A stretch of DNA of 64,000 nucleotides from Streptomyces sp. ISL-96 (GTDB taxonomy: Bacteria; Actinomycetota; Actinomycetes; Streptomycetales; Streptomycetaceae). The DNA is taken from assembly GCF_018614035.1 (NCBI RefSeq), contig NZ_JAGGPA010000003.1, forward strand, positions 62,001 to 126,000. The letters are read 5' to 3'. The notes under the pieces were generated by a model. It was not told where the DNA came from and ran no database searches. It worked only from the letters and a program-made list of their open reading frames with translations. Positions 26,059 to 34,304 of the stretch are shown here, in pieces. Positions within the stretch are counted from its first letter, which is position 1, and each line of letters starts with the position of its first letter. The translations under genes and the position numbers were made by a program.

Positions 26059-27102
26059 TTACGGCGCGGTCTTGACCTTGATCTTGCCGGCGATGATGTC
26101 GGCCTTCGCCTTGTCGACGGCGGCGACGAGGTCCGTCATCTTCTTGTACTCCGGGTTGGAGTCGGAGAGGGCGACGCCGTCCTCTTCGAGGCCGTAGCGG
26201 ACCTCACCGGACTGCGGCTTGCCGTCCTTGACCGACTTGATCAGGTTGTAGACCGCGTCGGAGACGTCCTTGGTGACCGAGGTCAGGATCTTGTCCTTGT
26301 ACTTCGCCAGGCCGGGCTGCTTGTACTGGTCCGAGTCGACACCGATGGCCCACTTGCCCTGGTTGGCGGCCGCCTCGATCGAGCCGGAGCCCGCGAGGCC
26401 CGCGGCGTGGTAGATCACGTCGGCGCCCTTGTCGAGCTGGCCCTCAGCTGCGGCCTTGCCGAGGTCGGGCTTGGAGAAGCCGTCGAAGTTCGGCGGCTGC
26501 GTCAGGTACTGCTTGAGCACCTGGACGCCGGGCTTGGTGTCCTTGACGCCCTGGGCGAAGCCCGCCTCGAACTTCTTGATCAGCGGGACCTCGACACCGC
26601 CGATGAAGCCGACCTTGTCGGTCTTGGTGGCCTTGGCGGCGGCGACTCCGGCGAGGTAGGAGCCCTGCTCCTCGTTGAAGACCATGTTCGCGATGTTCTT
26701 ACCGGTCACCGAGGTGTCGTCGATGATGCCGAAGGTGGTCTTCGGGAAGTTCGGCGCGACCTTCTTGATGGCCGGGGCGTAGGCGAAGCCGACACCGATC
26801 ACCGGGTTGTTGCCGGTACGGGCCAGCTCGGTGAGGCGCTGGACCTTGTCGGCGTCCGACTCGCCCTCGGAGGGCTCCTGGTCGTTGCCCTTGATGTCGA
26901 GTTCCTTCTCGGCCTTCGACAGACCGGCGTAGGCCGCGTCGTTGAAGGACTGGTCGCCCCGGCCGCCGATGTCGTACGCGATGGCGGCGCTGGGTTCCTT
27001 CGTGCCGGAAGCGGAGTCGGACGTCTTGCCACACGCGGTGGCGGAAACTGCGAGGGCTGTGGACGCGATGGCCACAGTGGCGATCCTGGTTACGCGGCGC
27101 AA
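26059..27102 (-). CDS. BMP-family nucleoside-binding lipoprotein
   Basis: A 347-residue lipoprotein with lipobox SATAC (Cys24). The mature part is a type 1 periplasmic-binding fold of the Bmp/PnrA family, with AIAYDIGGRGDQSFNDAAYAG and IGVGFAYAPAIKKVAPNFP. It captures nucleosides (purine nucleosides in characterised members) and passes them to the permeases encoded downstream. It starts with TTG at 27102, 11 bp after GAAGGAG. A hairpin and a 200-bp gap separate it from the ATPase gene. Confidence 0.95.
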   Translation of the reverse strand: MRRVTRIATVAIASTALAVSATACGKTSDSASGTKEPSAAIAYDIGGRGDQSFNDAAYAGLSKAEKELDIKGNDQEPSEGESDADKVQRLTELARTGNNPVIGVGFAYAPAIKKVAPNFPKTTFGIIDDTSVTGKNIANMVFNEEQGSYLAGVAAAKATKTDKVGFIGGVEVPLIKKFEAGFAQGVKDTKPGVQVLKQYLTQPPNFDGFSKPDLGKAAAEGQLDKGADVIYHAAGLAGSGSIEAAANQGKWAIGVDSDQYKQPGLAKYKDKILTSVTKDVSDAVYNLIKSVKDGKPQSGEVRYGLEEDGVALSDSNPEYKKMTDLVAAVDKAKADIIAGKIKVKTAP

Positions 27103-27160
27103 GGGAGGGCTCCTTCAACCTGACCGAAGCGCCTCTGCCGGCGCTGGTTTCGCCGCGATC

Positions 27161-27174
27161 GTAACGCGCGTAGA
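27161..27174 (-). promoter_or_regulatory. Operator candidate TCTACGCGCGTTAC in the BMP promoter
   Basis: On the minus strand, TTATCC lies 15 bp before TACGAT, a plausible -35/-10 pair, and the TCTACGCGCGTTAC motif sits between and over the -10. Ten of its 12 core bases match the palindrome at 25925-25936. A repressor bound here would block polymerase directly. Confidence 0.55.
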
Positions 27175-27239
27175 TGCCGGATAAGCGACCGTACGACAGC
27201 TGTTATCGGATCGTCGTGAACGGAAGGCGCCGTGGCTGA

Positions 27240-28487
27240 TTACGAACGGTGCTCGTCAAGCAGCGCGGCAGCGGTGAAGAGTTCGACGCCGGCCTCGATC
27301 GCGGCCTCATCCACGTCGAAATCACCACGATGCAGGTCACGCCGGGCCGTGTCACCCGGTGTGCGTACGCCCAGGCGGGCCATCGCGCCGGGAACCTGCT
27401 CCAGGTACCACGAGAAGTCCTCGCCGCCCAGGCTCTGCTCGGTGTCCTCGATCGAGTGCAGTCCCCGCCTGGCGGTCATGGCGGCGACGAGCAGTTCGGT
27501 GACGTCGTGCTCGTTCACGACCGGCGGGACGCCGCGCACGTAGTTGATCACCGACTTGGCGCCGTGCAGGGTCGCGACCTCGTCGACGGCGGCATGGACC
27601 AGGTCCGGCGCCTCGTGCCACGCCTGGAGGTCCAGGCAGCGGACGGTGCCGGCGAGGACGGCGCGCTGCGGGATGACGTTGCAGGCGTGACCGGACTCGA
27701 TGCGGCCCCAGGTCACCGCCAGGCCGGCGCGCGCGTCGACGCGGCGGGCGATCAGCGCCGGCACGTCGGTGGCGACCCTCGAGACGGCCGTGACCAGGTC
27801 GGTAGTGAGGTGCGGGCGGGCGGTGTGGCCGCCGGGCCCGTCCAGCGTGATTTCGATGCGGTCGCAGGCCGAGGTGATCGGGCCCGTACGCAGACCGATG
27901 CGGCCCGCGTCGACCTTGGGGTCGCAGTGCACCGCGATGATCCGGCCGATGCCGTCGAGCCCACCGGCCTCGATCACGCCGAGCGCGCCGCCGGGCATCA
28001 TTTCCTCGGCCGGCTGGAAGATCAGCCGTACCGGATGCATCAGCACGCCCTGGCGGTCCAGCTCGGCCAGGACGAGGCCGGCGCCGAGCACCACCGTGGT
28101 GTGCACGTCGTGGCCGCACGCGTGCGCGCGGTCCGGGACCGTGGAGCGGTACGGCACGTCCGTCTTGGTGTCCGGGATGGGGAGCGCGTCGATGTCGGCG
28201 CGCAGGGCCAGCATCGGGCGTACGCCGTCCCAGCCGGCCGCGCCGGTGCCGATGTCACAGATGAGTCCAGTGCCGGAGGGCAGCACACGCGGCGTGAGGC
28301 CTGCCTGCTCCAGGCGGGCCTTGATCGCGGCCGTGGTGCGGAATTCCTGGTTGCCGAGCTCCGGGTGCATGTGCAGGTCGCGACGGAAGGCGATCAGCTC
28401 ACGGCGCAGGCTCTCGTGCAGCGTGCCGGGGAGCTGGGGCGCCACCGGCAGGGCTGCTTCTTCGGACTCGCAGATCAGCTGGCTCAT
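27240..28487 (-). CDS. M20 family amidohydrolase / peptidase
   Basis: A 415-residue metal-dependent hydrolase of the M20D group (N-acyl-amino-acid or hippurate hydrolase type). Metal and catalytic residues appear in LALRADIDALPI, HACGHDVHT and PAEEMMPGG; a lid dimerisation domain is in the middle. It removes acyl groups from amino acids or similar amides in the cytosol. It starts with ATG at 28487, about 140 bp upstream of the BMP gene on the same strand, but the BMP gene has its own promoter, so operon membership is doubtful. Confidence 0.92.
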   Translation of the reverse strand: MSQLICESEEAALPVAPQLPGTLHESLRRELIAFRRDLHMHPELGNQEFRTTAAIKARLEQAGLTPRVLPSGTGLICDIGTGAAGWDGVRPMLALRADIDALPIPDTKTDVPYRSTVPDRAHACGHDVHTTVVLGAGLVLAELDRQGVLMHPVRLIFQPAEEMMPGGALGVIEAGGLDGIGRIIAVHCDPKVDAGRIGLRTGPITSACDRIEITLDGPGGHTARPHLTTDLVTAVSRVATDVPALIARRVDARAGLAVTWGRIESGHACNVIPQRAVLAGTVRCLDLQAWHEAPDLVHAAVDEVATLHGAKSVINYVRGVPPVVNEHDVTELLVAAMTARRGLHSIEDTEQSLGGEDFSWYLEQVPGAMARLGVRTPGDTARRDLHRGDFDVDEAAIEAGVELFTAAALLDEHRS

Positions 28488-28721
28488 CCCTGAAAGAGTA
28501 GGCGTCTTATGGGGGTAACTAACCAGCGATCAACGAAATTTCAGCCGCATAGGGGAAAAGAATCTGGTTCCGGGGCGCATAAGCGTCGCTGGGGGCGGGT
28601 ATGCTCCGCCGCTCCTCGTCCCCGTGCCGGCCTGGTGTTTTTCCCTCCAGCGGGTCCGTTCGCGGGCGCGCTCGGGCGCCGACCGGACGCGTGATCCACG
28701 TGGGCAAGGTCACATACGTGA
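28488..28721. other. Non-coding gap between M20 gene and wall-polymer genes
   Basis: A 234-bp stretch with AT-rich segments near 28500-28560, where the promoter of the minus-strand M20 gene should lie. No coding signal and no clear hairpin are seen. Confidence 0.4.
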
Positions 28722-29813
28722 CTAAGTAGACATTTGCCCCAGCGCGGGCAGGCGCTGGACGTCGCGCGCCGTGGTCGTGACGCCCGACAGGAAGCCCTGG
28801 GCGCGCGGCGAAGCCGTCTCCCGCAGCCACAGGGGGTTCACGTCGCAGACCGCGACCTGTACGCCTGTGCCCGCGAGGGCGAGGGGGAGCGTGTGGACCA
28901 CGGTGGACGGGAAGCTCAGGATCAGGCGGCCGATCGGGCCGCGCCGGGCTATCAGCTCCAGCGGCAGGTCGGGGCGGACGATCTCCAGGCCCGTCTCGAC
29001 GGCCAGGCGGTGCAGCTTGTCCGCGCTCTCCCGGCGGTGGGCGAAGTAGCGGGTGGCCCCGTGGGCGCGGGCCAGGGCGGTGACCGCCTCGACGTACCGG
29101 TCCGGGTCGACGACGCCGGTCTCGACCAGCGACGTACCGACGAGGTCGGCGCCCCGCGAGATGCGGGGCGGGCCGAAGCGGGCGCGCGTCCAGCCGAAGT
29201 CGTTGGCGGTGACGGTGATCCCCGGGGCCTCTCCCAGGGGCATCGCGGTGAAGACCTCGACGGTGCGGGCGCCGGACGGGGTGAGGCGGCGGCGCGCGAT
29301 CGCCGAAACCGGCCCGAAGACCAGATCGCGCGGCCCCCGGCGGCCGCCGCGCCGGTGCCAGCGCTCCAGGCGCTCGCCGCCGGTGAGCTGGGCGACGAAC
29401 TCCATGGTGGCCGTGCCGTCGTCGACGACGACCAGATCACGGGCGCGGGTGATCGTCAGCAGCAGCTGTACGTACCGCGAGAACGGGTCCCCGATCACTA
29501 CGCGGCGCGCCCGGCGCAGGGCCGACGCCAGCCCGCCGATGGTCTGGAACGGCGCCCCCGCCCCGCCCCGGGCCTCCTCCCACCGCACCCGCATGCCTTC
29601 GTGGCGCGCGAGCTCCGCCATGCGCCGCAGCTGGCCGCGGGTCATGGGGTCGGTGGGTGACAGGACGACGACCGTGAGGTCGTTCGTTTTCGGATCAGCC
29701 TTCGCGTGGGCCCACTCCAGGACGTTCAGGAGCTGGACCGGGCTCTCGACGAAGGCGAGCGTCCCTGGAGGCCCGGTGGCGGGGGTTGGAACTACTCCCA
29801 AATGAGTGTCCAT
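28722..29813 (-). CDS. Polysialyltransferase-like glycosyltransferase, last gene of neu operon
   Basis: A 363-residue protein that begins with the alpha-2,8-polysialyltransferase-like strand TLAFVESPVQLLNVLEW and has the pair VVVDDGTATMEFVAQL, typical of bacterial polysialyl- and related capsule transferases (GT-B fold). It is downstream of neuB on the same strand, now separated by an IS607 element of about 2.2 kb. The ATG at 29813 keeps AAAGGA seven bases upstream, outside the element. It probably adds nonulosonic acid or another residue to a wall polymer. Donor and acceptor are not known. Confidence 0.75.
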   Translation of the reverse strand: MDTHLGVVPTPATGPPGTLAFVESPVQLLNVLEWAHAKADPKTNDLTVVVLSPTDPMTRGQLRRMAELARHEGMRVRWEEARGGAGAPFQTIGGLASALRRARRVVIGDPFSRYVQLLLTITRARDLVVVDDGTATMEFVAQLTGGERLERWHRRGGRRGPRDLVFGPVSAIARRRLTPSGARTVEVFTAMPLGEAPGITVTANDFGWTRARFGPPRISRGADLVGTSLVETGVVDPDRYVEAVTALARAHGATRYFAHRRESADKLHRLAVETGLEIVRPDLPLELIARRGPIGRLILSFPSTVVHTLPLALAGTGVQVAVCDVNPLWLRETASPRAQGFLSGVTTTARDVQRLPALGQMST

Positions 29814-29854
29814 GAGTGTCCTTTAGGTATCACAAGTGATGTATGATCTCGTGT

Positions 29855-30433
29855 GTGAATCTGACTGAATGGGCGCGCGCGCAGGGGATCGCCCCGCGTA
29901 CCGCCTACCGCTGGTTCCGTGAGGGCACGTTGCCGGTCCCTGCCAAGCGAGTGGGGCCGCGCACGATCCTGGTGAACATGGACGCGAACACTTCACCTTC
30001 TGTGACTGGTGGGCTGGGTCTGTATGCCCGTGTCTCCTCCCGTGATCAGAAGGCCGACCTGGAGCGGCAGACGGCTCGGCTGTCGGCGTGGGCCGCCAAG
30101 GCCGGACACAAGGTCGTGCGGGTCGAATCCGAGATCGCCTCGGGGGTGAACGGCGCCCGTACCAAGGCCCGTCGCCTGCTGGCCGACCCGGTGGTGACCA
30201 CCGTGGTGGTGGAGCGCAAGGACCGCCTCGGCTGCATGAACGTCGAACTCGTCGAAGCCGCCCTGTCCGCCACCGGCCGCCGCCTGGTGGTGCTGGAAGA
30301 CGGCGAGGCCGAAGACGACCTGGTGCGCGACATGGTGGAGGTTGTGACCTCGTTCTGTGCCCGCCTGTACGGCGGCCGCTCGGCGAAAAACCGCGCGAAG
30401 AAGGCCCTTGAGGCAGCGGCTGCCGATGACTGA
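29855..30433 (+). CDS. tnpA: IS607 serine recombinase TnpA
   Basis: A 192-residue transposase with an N-terminal MerR-like helix-turn-helix (LTEWARAQGIAPRTAYRWFREG) followed by a resolvase domain: LGLYARVSSRDQ contains the catalytic Ser, with RQTARLSAWAAKAGHKVV and VVVERKDRLGCMNVELV after it. It cuts and rejoins DNA at a GG core through a covalent serine link. The GTG at 29855 matches the usual family N-terminus; an ATG at 29843 adds four residues. Its stop lies inside the tnpB start region, an 8-base overlap. Confidence 0.93.
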   Translation: MNLTEWARAQGIAPRTAYRWFREGTLPVPAKRVGPRTILVNMDANTSPSVTGGLGLYARVSSRDQKADLERQTARLSAWAAKAGHKVVRVESEIASGVNGARTKARRLLADPVVTTVVVERKDRLGCMNVELVEAALSATGRRLVVLEDGEAEDDLVRDMVEVVTSFCARLYGGRSAKNRAKKALEAAAADD

Positions 30434-32066
30434 CAAGAAGCAGCTGCGAACCATCGATGATCCGTTCGTCGCCCTCGGTCCGTCCGGTGTGGCGATACGC
30501 GACCGGCTCAAGCACCTCACCGTCGAGGACGAGAAGGTGTTGCGGCTGGTCGGCGAGCACCTTGGGCGCCTCGCATCGCAGGACCTCAAGCAGCGTTGCG
30601 TAGATGGCCTGGAGCACTCCAACGAGACCTGGGCGGCCCGCAAGCGGGAACTGACCGAAGAGTGCTCCTCGCGCTGGGCCGGAAGCATCACGAAGGCGAC
30701 CCACGACCAGTGGGCGCTTTCCCGGCGCTGTCAGATCGCGCACATCCAGGGCCTTGAGGCCGGTGTGCAGACGCTGATGCACCGCCTCTCCCTGCCGATC
30801 GGGGAGAAGGGCAGCAAGCGGGCTCCGGGCGGCTACCGGTCCGAGGGCGAGTGGTTCCACAAGACGCGCCGCCTGACGGTTCTGAAACACCGGCTCGATG
30901 CGGCCCGTGCAGACCGTGAGGCCGGTGTCGTGCATGTAGTGCGCGGTGGCCGGCGACTCCTCAATACCCGGCACAATCTCCAGGCAGCGCAGCTCACCGA
31001 GACCCAGTGGCGTCAGCATTGGGAGGCGGAACGCTGGTTCCTGGCCGCTGACGGCGAGTCCGGCAAGCGCTTCGGGAACGAGACGATCCGCGTCAACCCC
31101 GACGGCGAAGTCAGCATCAAGCTCCCGGCCCCGCTGGCCGACCTGGCGAACGCGAAGCACGGCCGGTACGTCCTCGCCTCCAAGGTCGCGTTCCAGCACC
31201 GGGGCGCAGAGTGGGCCGACCGCATCAGCGCGAACCAGGCCGTCGCCTACCGCATCCACCTCGACGTGCAACGCGGACGCTGGTACCTCACCGCTTCCTG
31301 GCAACGCCCGGTCGTCCAGACGATCCCGCTGGCCACAGCCCGCACCAAGGGCATGGTCGGCGTCGATACGAACGCCGACCACTTCGCCGCCTACCGGCTC
31401 GATGCGCACGGCAACCCTGTCGGCGATCCCAAGCGGTTCTCCTACGACCTGTCCGGGGCGGCTGATCACCGCGACGCCCAGATCCGCCACGCACTCACTC
31501 AGCTCCTGCACTGGACGAAGCAGACCGGCGCGACCGCGATCGGTATCGAGAACCTGGACTTCACCGCGGAGAAGACCCGCGAAAAGCACGGCCGGCGCAG
31601 AAGGTTCCGGCAGCTGATCTCCGGCATGCCCACCGGCAAGCTCAAGGCCCGCATCGTCTCCATGGCCGCCGAGCTGGGCATCTCGATCGTCGCAGTCGAT
31701 CCGGCATACACCTCGATGTGGGGCGACCAACACTGGCGTAAGCCCCTGGCCAGCACAAACCGCACAATGACTCGCCATGACGCCGCTTCGGTGGCGATTG
31801 GCAGGCGCGCCCTCGGGCACCCGATCCGGCGACGGACGGCACCGCCCCACGACGACCAGAGTGATCGTCGTGGGCATCGGACCGTCCAGGCCGACCGCGG
31901 TATCCGAGGGCGCGAGGAACCCCGCCACCCCGTCACGGAGCGTGCACACGATGCACGCCGCCGGACGGAGGGAACGAGAACGCGGGTGACCAGCGCATCC
32001 AACACCGTTCGGGATGCGCACAGTTCCAGGACGTGGGTCCAAGACTCACTCCTGGACACTGTTTAG
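30426..32066 (+). CDS. tnpB: TnpB RNA-guided nuclease of the IS607 type
   Basis: A 546-residue actinobacterial IS607-type TnpB. The three RuvC acidic positions are Asp in MVGVDTNADHF, Glu in IGIENLDF and Asp in MTRHDAASVAIGRR. The usual Cys4 zinc finger between the second and third motifs is absent: the stretch after AYTSMWGDQHW has no cysteine. The last 70 residues or so are Arg-rich and poorly protein-like, and the DNA there folds into hairpins. The stop codon is made by the terminal TTTAGG. TnpB cuts empty donor sites guided by RNA read from the element end. Confidence 0.92.
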   Translation: MTDKKQLRTIDDPFVALGPSGVAIRDRLKHLTVEDEKVLRLVGEHLGRLASQDLKQRCVDGLEHSNETWAARKRELTEECSSRWAGSITKATHDQWALSRRCQIAHIQGLEAGVQTLMHRLSLPIGEKGSKRAPGGYRSEGEWFHKTRRLTVLKHRLDAARADREAGVVHVVRGGRRLLNTRHNLQAAQLTETQWRQHWEAERWFLAADGESGKRFGNETIRVNPDGEVSIKLPAPLADLANAKHGRYVLASKVAFQHRGAEWADRISANQAVAYRIHLDVQRGRWYLTASWQRPVVQTIPLATARTKGMVGVDTNADHFAAYRLDAHGNPVGDPKRFSYDLSGAADHRDAQIRHALTQLLHWTKQTGATAIGIENLDFTAEKTREKHGRRRRFRQLISGMPTGKLKARIVSMAAELGISIVAVDPAYTSMWGDQHWRKPLASTNRTMTRHDAASVAIGRRALGHPIRRRTAPPHDDQSDRRGHRTVQADRGIRGREEPRHPVTERAHDARRRTEGTRTRVTSASNTVRDAHSSRTWVQDSLLDTV

Positions 32067-32067
32067 G
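31993..32067 (+). ncRNA. Putative omega-RNA (reRNA) scaffold at the tnpB 3' end
   Basis: Two adjacent stems end just before the element boundary. The first is GCGCATCC (31993-32000) with GGATGCGC (32012-32019). The second is TCCAGGA (32025-32031) with TCCTGGA (32050-32056), extended inside by GTGGGT/ACTCAC. The remaining bases CACTGTTTAGG reach the boundary. In known TnpB systems the guide RNA scaffold overlaps the 3' end of tnpB and the right end, and the guide is the flanking DNA, here from about 32068. A further 10-bp stem lies at 31846-31874. Confidence 0.55.
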
Positions 32068-32117
32068 AACGGTGCCGTTCACGGCGACTACGACCGTTCG
32101 TCCGTCGGGTCTGTCCG

Positions 32118-33044
32118 TCAGACCGCGACGGGCTCGCGGTCGGCGCCCTCGGCGACGACGCCCGCGACCCGGCGCAGCTTCTTCATCGGGCCGAGCTCGG
32201 ACTCGTACACCTTCTTGACGCCGTCACCGAGGGAGGCCTCGATGGTGCGGATGTCACGGACCAGGCGGGTCAGGCCGCCGGGCTCGACGGAGGCGGCCTG
32301 GTCGGAGCCCCACATGGCGCGGTCGAGGGTGATGTGGCGCTCGACAAAGGCGGCGCCGAGGGCGACGGCGGCCAGGGTCGTCTGGAGGCCGGTCTCGTGG
32401 CCGCTGTAGCCGATCGGGACATTGGGGTACTCGGCCTGGAGGGTGTTGATCACCCGGAGGTTGAGCTCCTCGGCCTTGGCCGGGTACGTCGAAGTGGCGT
32501 GGCAGAGCAGGATGTTGCTGCTGCCCAGCACCTCCACGGCGTGGCGGATCTGCCGCGGCGTCGACATGCCGGTGGAGAGGATGACCGTGCGGCCGGTGGC
32601 GCGCAGCGAGCGCAGCAGCTCGTCGTCCGTGAGGGACGCGGAGGCGACCTTGTGGGCCGGTACGTCGAACTTCTCCAGGAACGCGACGGCCTCGGTGTCC
32701 CACGGGGAGGCGAACCAGTCGATGCCGCGCTTCTTGCAGTGCTCGTCGATGGCGCGGTACTCGTCCTCGCCGAACTCGACGCGGTGGCGGTAGTCGATGT
32801 ACGTCATCCGGCCCCACGGGGTGTCGCGCTCGATGTCCCACTGGTCGCGCGGCGTGCAGATCTCCGGGGTGCGCTTCTGGAACTTGACCGCGTCGCAGCC
32901 GGCGTCGGCGGCGGCGTCGATGAGCGCGAAGGCGTTCTCGATGTCGCCGTTGTGGTTGATGCCGATCTCACCGGTGACGTAGACGGGGTGGCCGGGGCCC
33001 GCGGTCTTGGAACCGAGGGTGCGCAGGCGGGAGTTGGTGCTCAT
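32118..33044 (-). CDS. neuB: Nonulosonic acid synthase (NeuB-like), lacking SAF domain
   Basis: A 308-residue aldolase-type (TIM-barrel) enzyme condensing phosphoenolpyruvate with a hexose or N-acyl-hexosamine to a nine-carbon sugar acid. NeuB motifs include GEIGINHNGDIENAFALIDA, DAVKFQKRTPEIC and CHATSTYPAKAEELNL with GYSGHETG. It ends at the barrel; the C-terminal antifreeze-like SAF domain of typical NeuB (about 345 residues) is missing. With the wall-polymer context, Kdn-type product is likely. ATG at 33044 has AAGGA at good spacing, better than ATG 33053. Confidence 0.9.
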   Translation of the reverse strand: MSTNSRLRTLGSKTAGPGHPVYVTGEIGINHNGDIENAFALIDAAADAGCDAVKFQKRTPEICTPRDQWDIERDTPWGRMTYIDYRHRVEFGEDEYRAIDEHCKKRGIDWFASPWDTEAVAFLEKFDVPAHKVASASLTDDELLRSLRATGRTVILSTGMSTPRQIRHAVEVLGSSNILLCHATSTYPAKAEELNLRVINTLQAEYPNVPIGYSGHETGLQTTLAAVALGAAFVERHITLDRAMWGSDQAASVEPGGLTRLVRDIRTIEASLGDGVKKVYESELGPMKKLRRVAGVVAEGADREPVAV

Positions 33045-33077
33045 GTCTTTCATTTCCTTACGGAGGGGGGATGTGCG

Positions 33078-34304
33078 TTACGGGGTGGGGGTAAGGGAGG
33101 GGCCGAGGATCCAGGCGGCGATCTCGCGGATCGCTCCGTCGCCGCCGGGGATGGTCGTGACGGCGCGGGCGGCGCCGCGGACCGTGTCGTGGGCGTTGGC
33201 GACCGCCACCGGCCAGCCGACGAGGGCCAGGCAGGACAGGTCGTTGACGTCGTTTCCGGCGTAGAGCACGCGCTCGGGCGCGACGCCCTGCTCCTCGCAC
33301 CACTGCTTGAGGGCGAGGTCCTTGCGGTCGATGCCGTGGAGCACGGGGACGCGCAGCTTGCGGGCCCGTGCGGCGACGACCGCGTTCTGTTCCGTGGACA
33401 GGATCAGCAGCTTGAGCCCCGCGTTGCGCAGGGCCGCGATGCCGAGTCCGTCGCCGCGGTGCACGGCGACGAGTTCGCGTCCTTCGGAGTCGATCAGCAC
33501 CCGGTCGTCGGTCTGGGTGCCGTCGAAGTCGATGACGACGGCGTCGATGTCGTCGCGGGTCGGGAGGTCGGTGGCTTGCGGATCCAGCAGCGGCGCGAGG
33601 GCGCGGGCGCGGGCCAGGTCGTGCGGGTCGTCGATCTCCAGGACGCGGGCCGGGTCCGTGACGACGAGCGCGGTCCGTCCGAAGAAGCGGTGCCCGGCCT
33701 TCCGGAATCCGGCGGCGTCCATGGCGTACGCCGCCCCGGTCTCCAGGAAGTCCTGCGGCCGGTCCTGACGGCGGGGCCGGAAGCTCTTGTCGTGGTTGAC
33801 GCCGGTGGCTGTGTCCCCTGCGTCCCCTTCCCGCCAGACGAAGCCGTGGAAGGGGGCCACCGTGTGGGCCGTGTCGGCGCCGTCCTCGACGACCGCCGCG
33901 CAGACGCCGTCGACGTCCTCGCTCGTCAGGAACGGGCTTGTGCACTGCACCAGCAGCACCACGTCCACCACCGCGCCGTGCAGCGCCTCGTGGGTGTCCA
34001 GGGCGTGCAGTACGGCCGCCTCGCTGGTCGCCGTGTCCCCCGCTATGTCCGCCGGGCGCAGCGCCACTTCGGCGCCCGCGCCGCGCGCCGCCGCCGCGAT
34101 GGCGGGGTCGTCCGTGGAGACCACGACGTCCGTGACCCGGCCGGCGCCCAGGCACGCCCGTACGGCGCGCGCCACCAGCGGCACGCCCCCGACCGGGGCG
34201 AGGTTCTTCGCCGGTACGCCCTTGGAGCCGCCGCGGGCGGGGATGACGGCCAGGACGCGGCGTACGGACGCGGTGTCGGTGTCGGTCTGCGGCCGGCTGC
34301 TCAT
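33078..34304 (-). CDS. neuA: CMP-nonulosonate cytidylyltransferase fused to HAD phosphatase (NeuA-HAD)
   Basis: A 408-residue bifunctional protein. Residues of about 15-230 are a CMP-sugar synthetase (AVIPARGGSKGVPAKNLAPV, LVQCTSPFLTSEDVDG). Residues of about 250-400 are a HAD phosphatase related to KDO-8-P phosphatase (VVIDFDGTQTDDRVLID, AGNDVNDLSCLALVG). The phosphatase domain would dephosphorylate a 9-phosphate intermediate and the synthetase would activate the product with CTP. This arrangement suits a Kdn or sialic-acid 9-phosphate route. ATGA overlap with the DUF6716 gene; 33-bp gap to neuB. Confidence 0.93.
   Translation of the reverse strand: MSSRPQTDTDTASVRRVLAVIPARGGSKGVPAKNLAPVGGVPLVARAVRACLGAGRVTDVVVSTDDPAIAAAARGAGAEVALRPADIAGDTATSEAAVLHALDTHEALHGAVVDVVLLVQCTSPFLTSEDVDGVCAAVVEDGADTAHTVAPFHGFVWREGDAGDTATGVNHDKSFRPRRQDRPQDFLETGAAYAMDAAGFRKAGHRFFGRTALVVTDPARVLEIDDPHDLARARALAPLLDPQATDLPTRDDIDAVVIDFDGTQTDDRVLIDSEGRELVAVHRGDGLGIAALRNAGLKLLILSTEQNAVVAARARKLRVPVLHGIDRKDLALKQWCEEQGVAPERVLYAGNDVNDLSCLALVGWPVAVANAHDTVRGAARAVTTIPGGDGAIREIAAWILGPSLTPTP

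Larger units (their letters stand above)
29826..32067. mobile_element. IS607-family element (tnpA-tnpB) inserted at a GG core
   Basis: The element carries overlapping serine-recombinase tnpA and RNA-guided-nuclease tnpB genes. TTTAGG occurs at both boundaries (29822-29827 and 32062-32067), matching the GG dinucleotide core expected from serine-recombinase exchange. There are no target duplications, as usual for this family. A small dyad ATCAC-AA-GTGAT lies at the left end (29829-29840). The element sits between neuB and the polysialyltransferase-like gene, opposite to their direction, and so should be polar on the latter. Exact ends are inferred from the shared hexamer. Confidence 0.85.
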
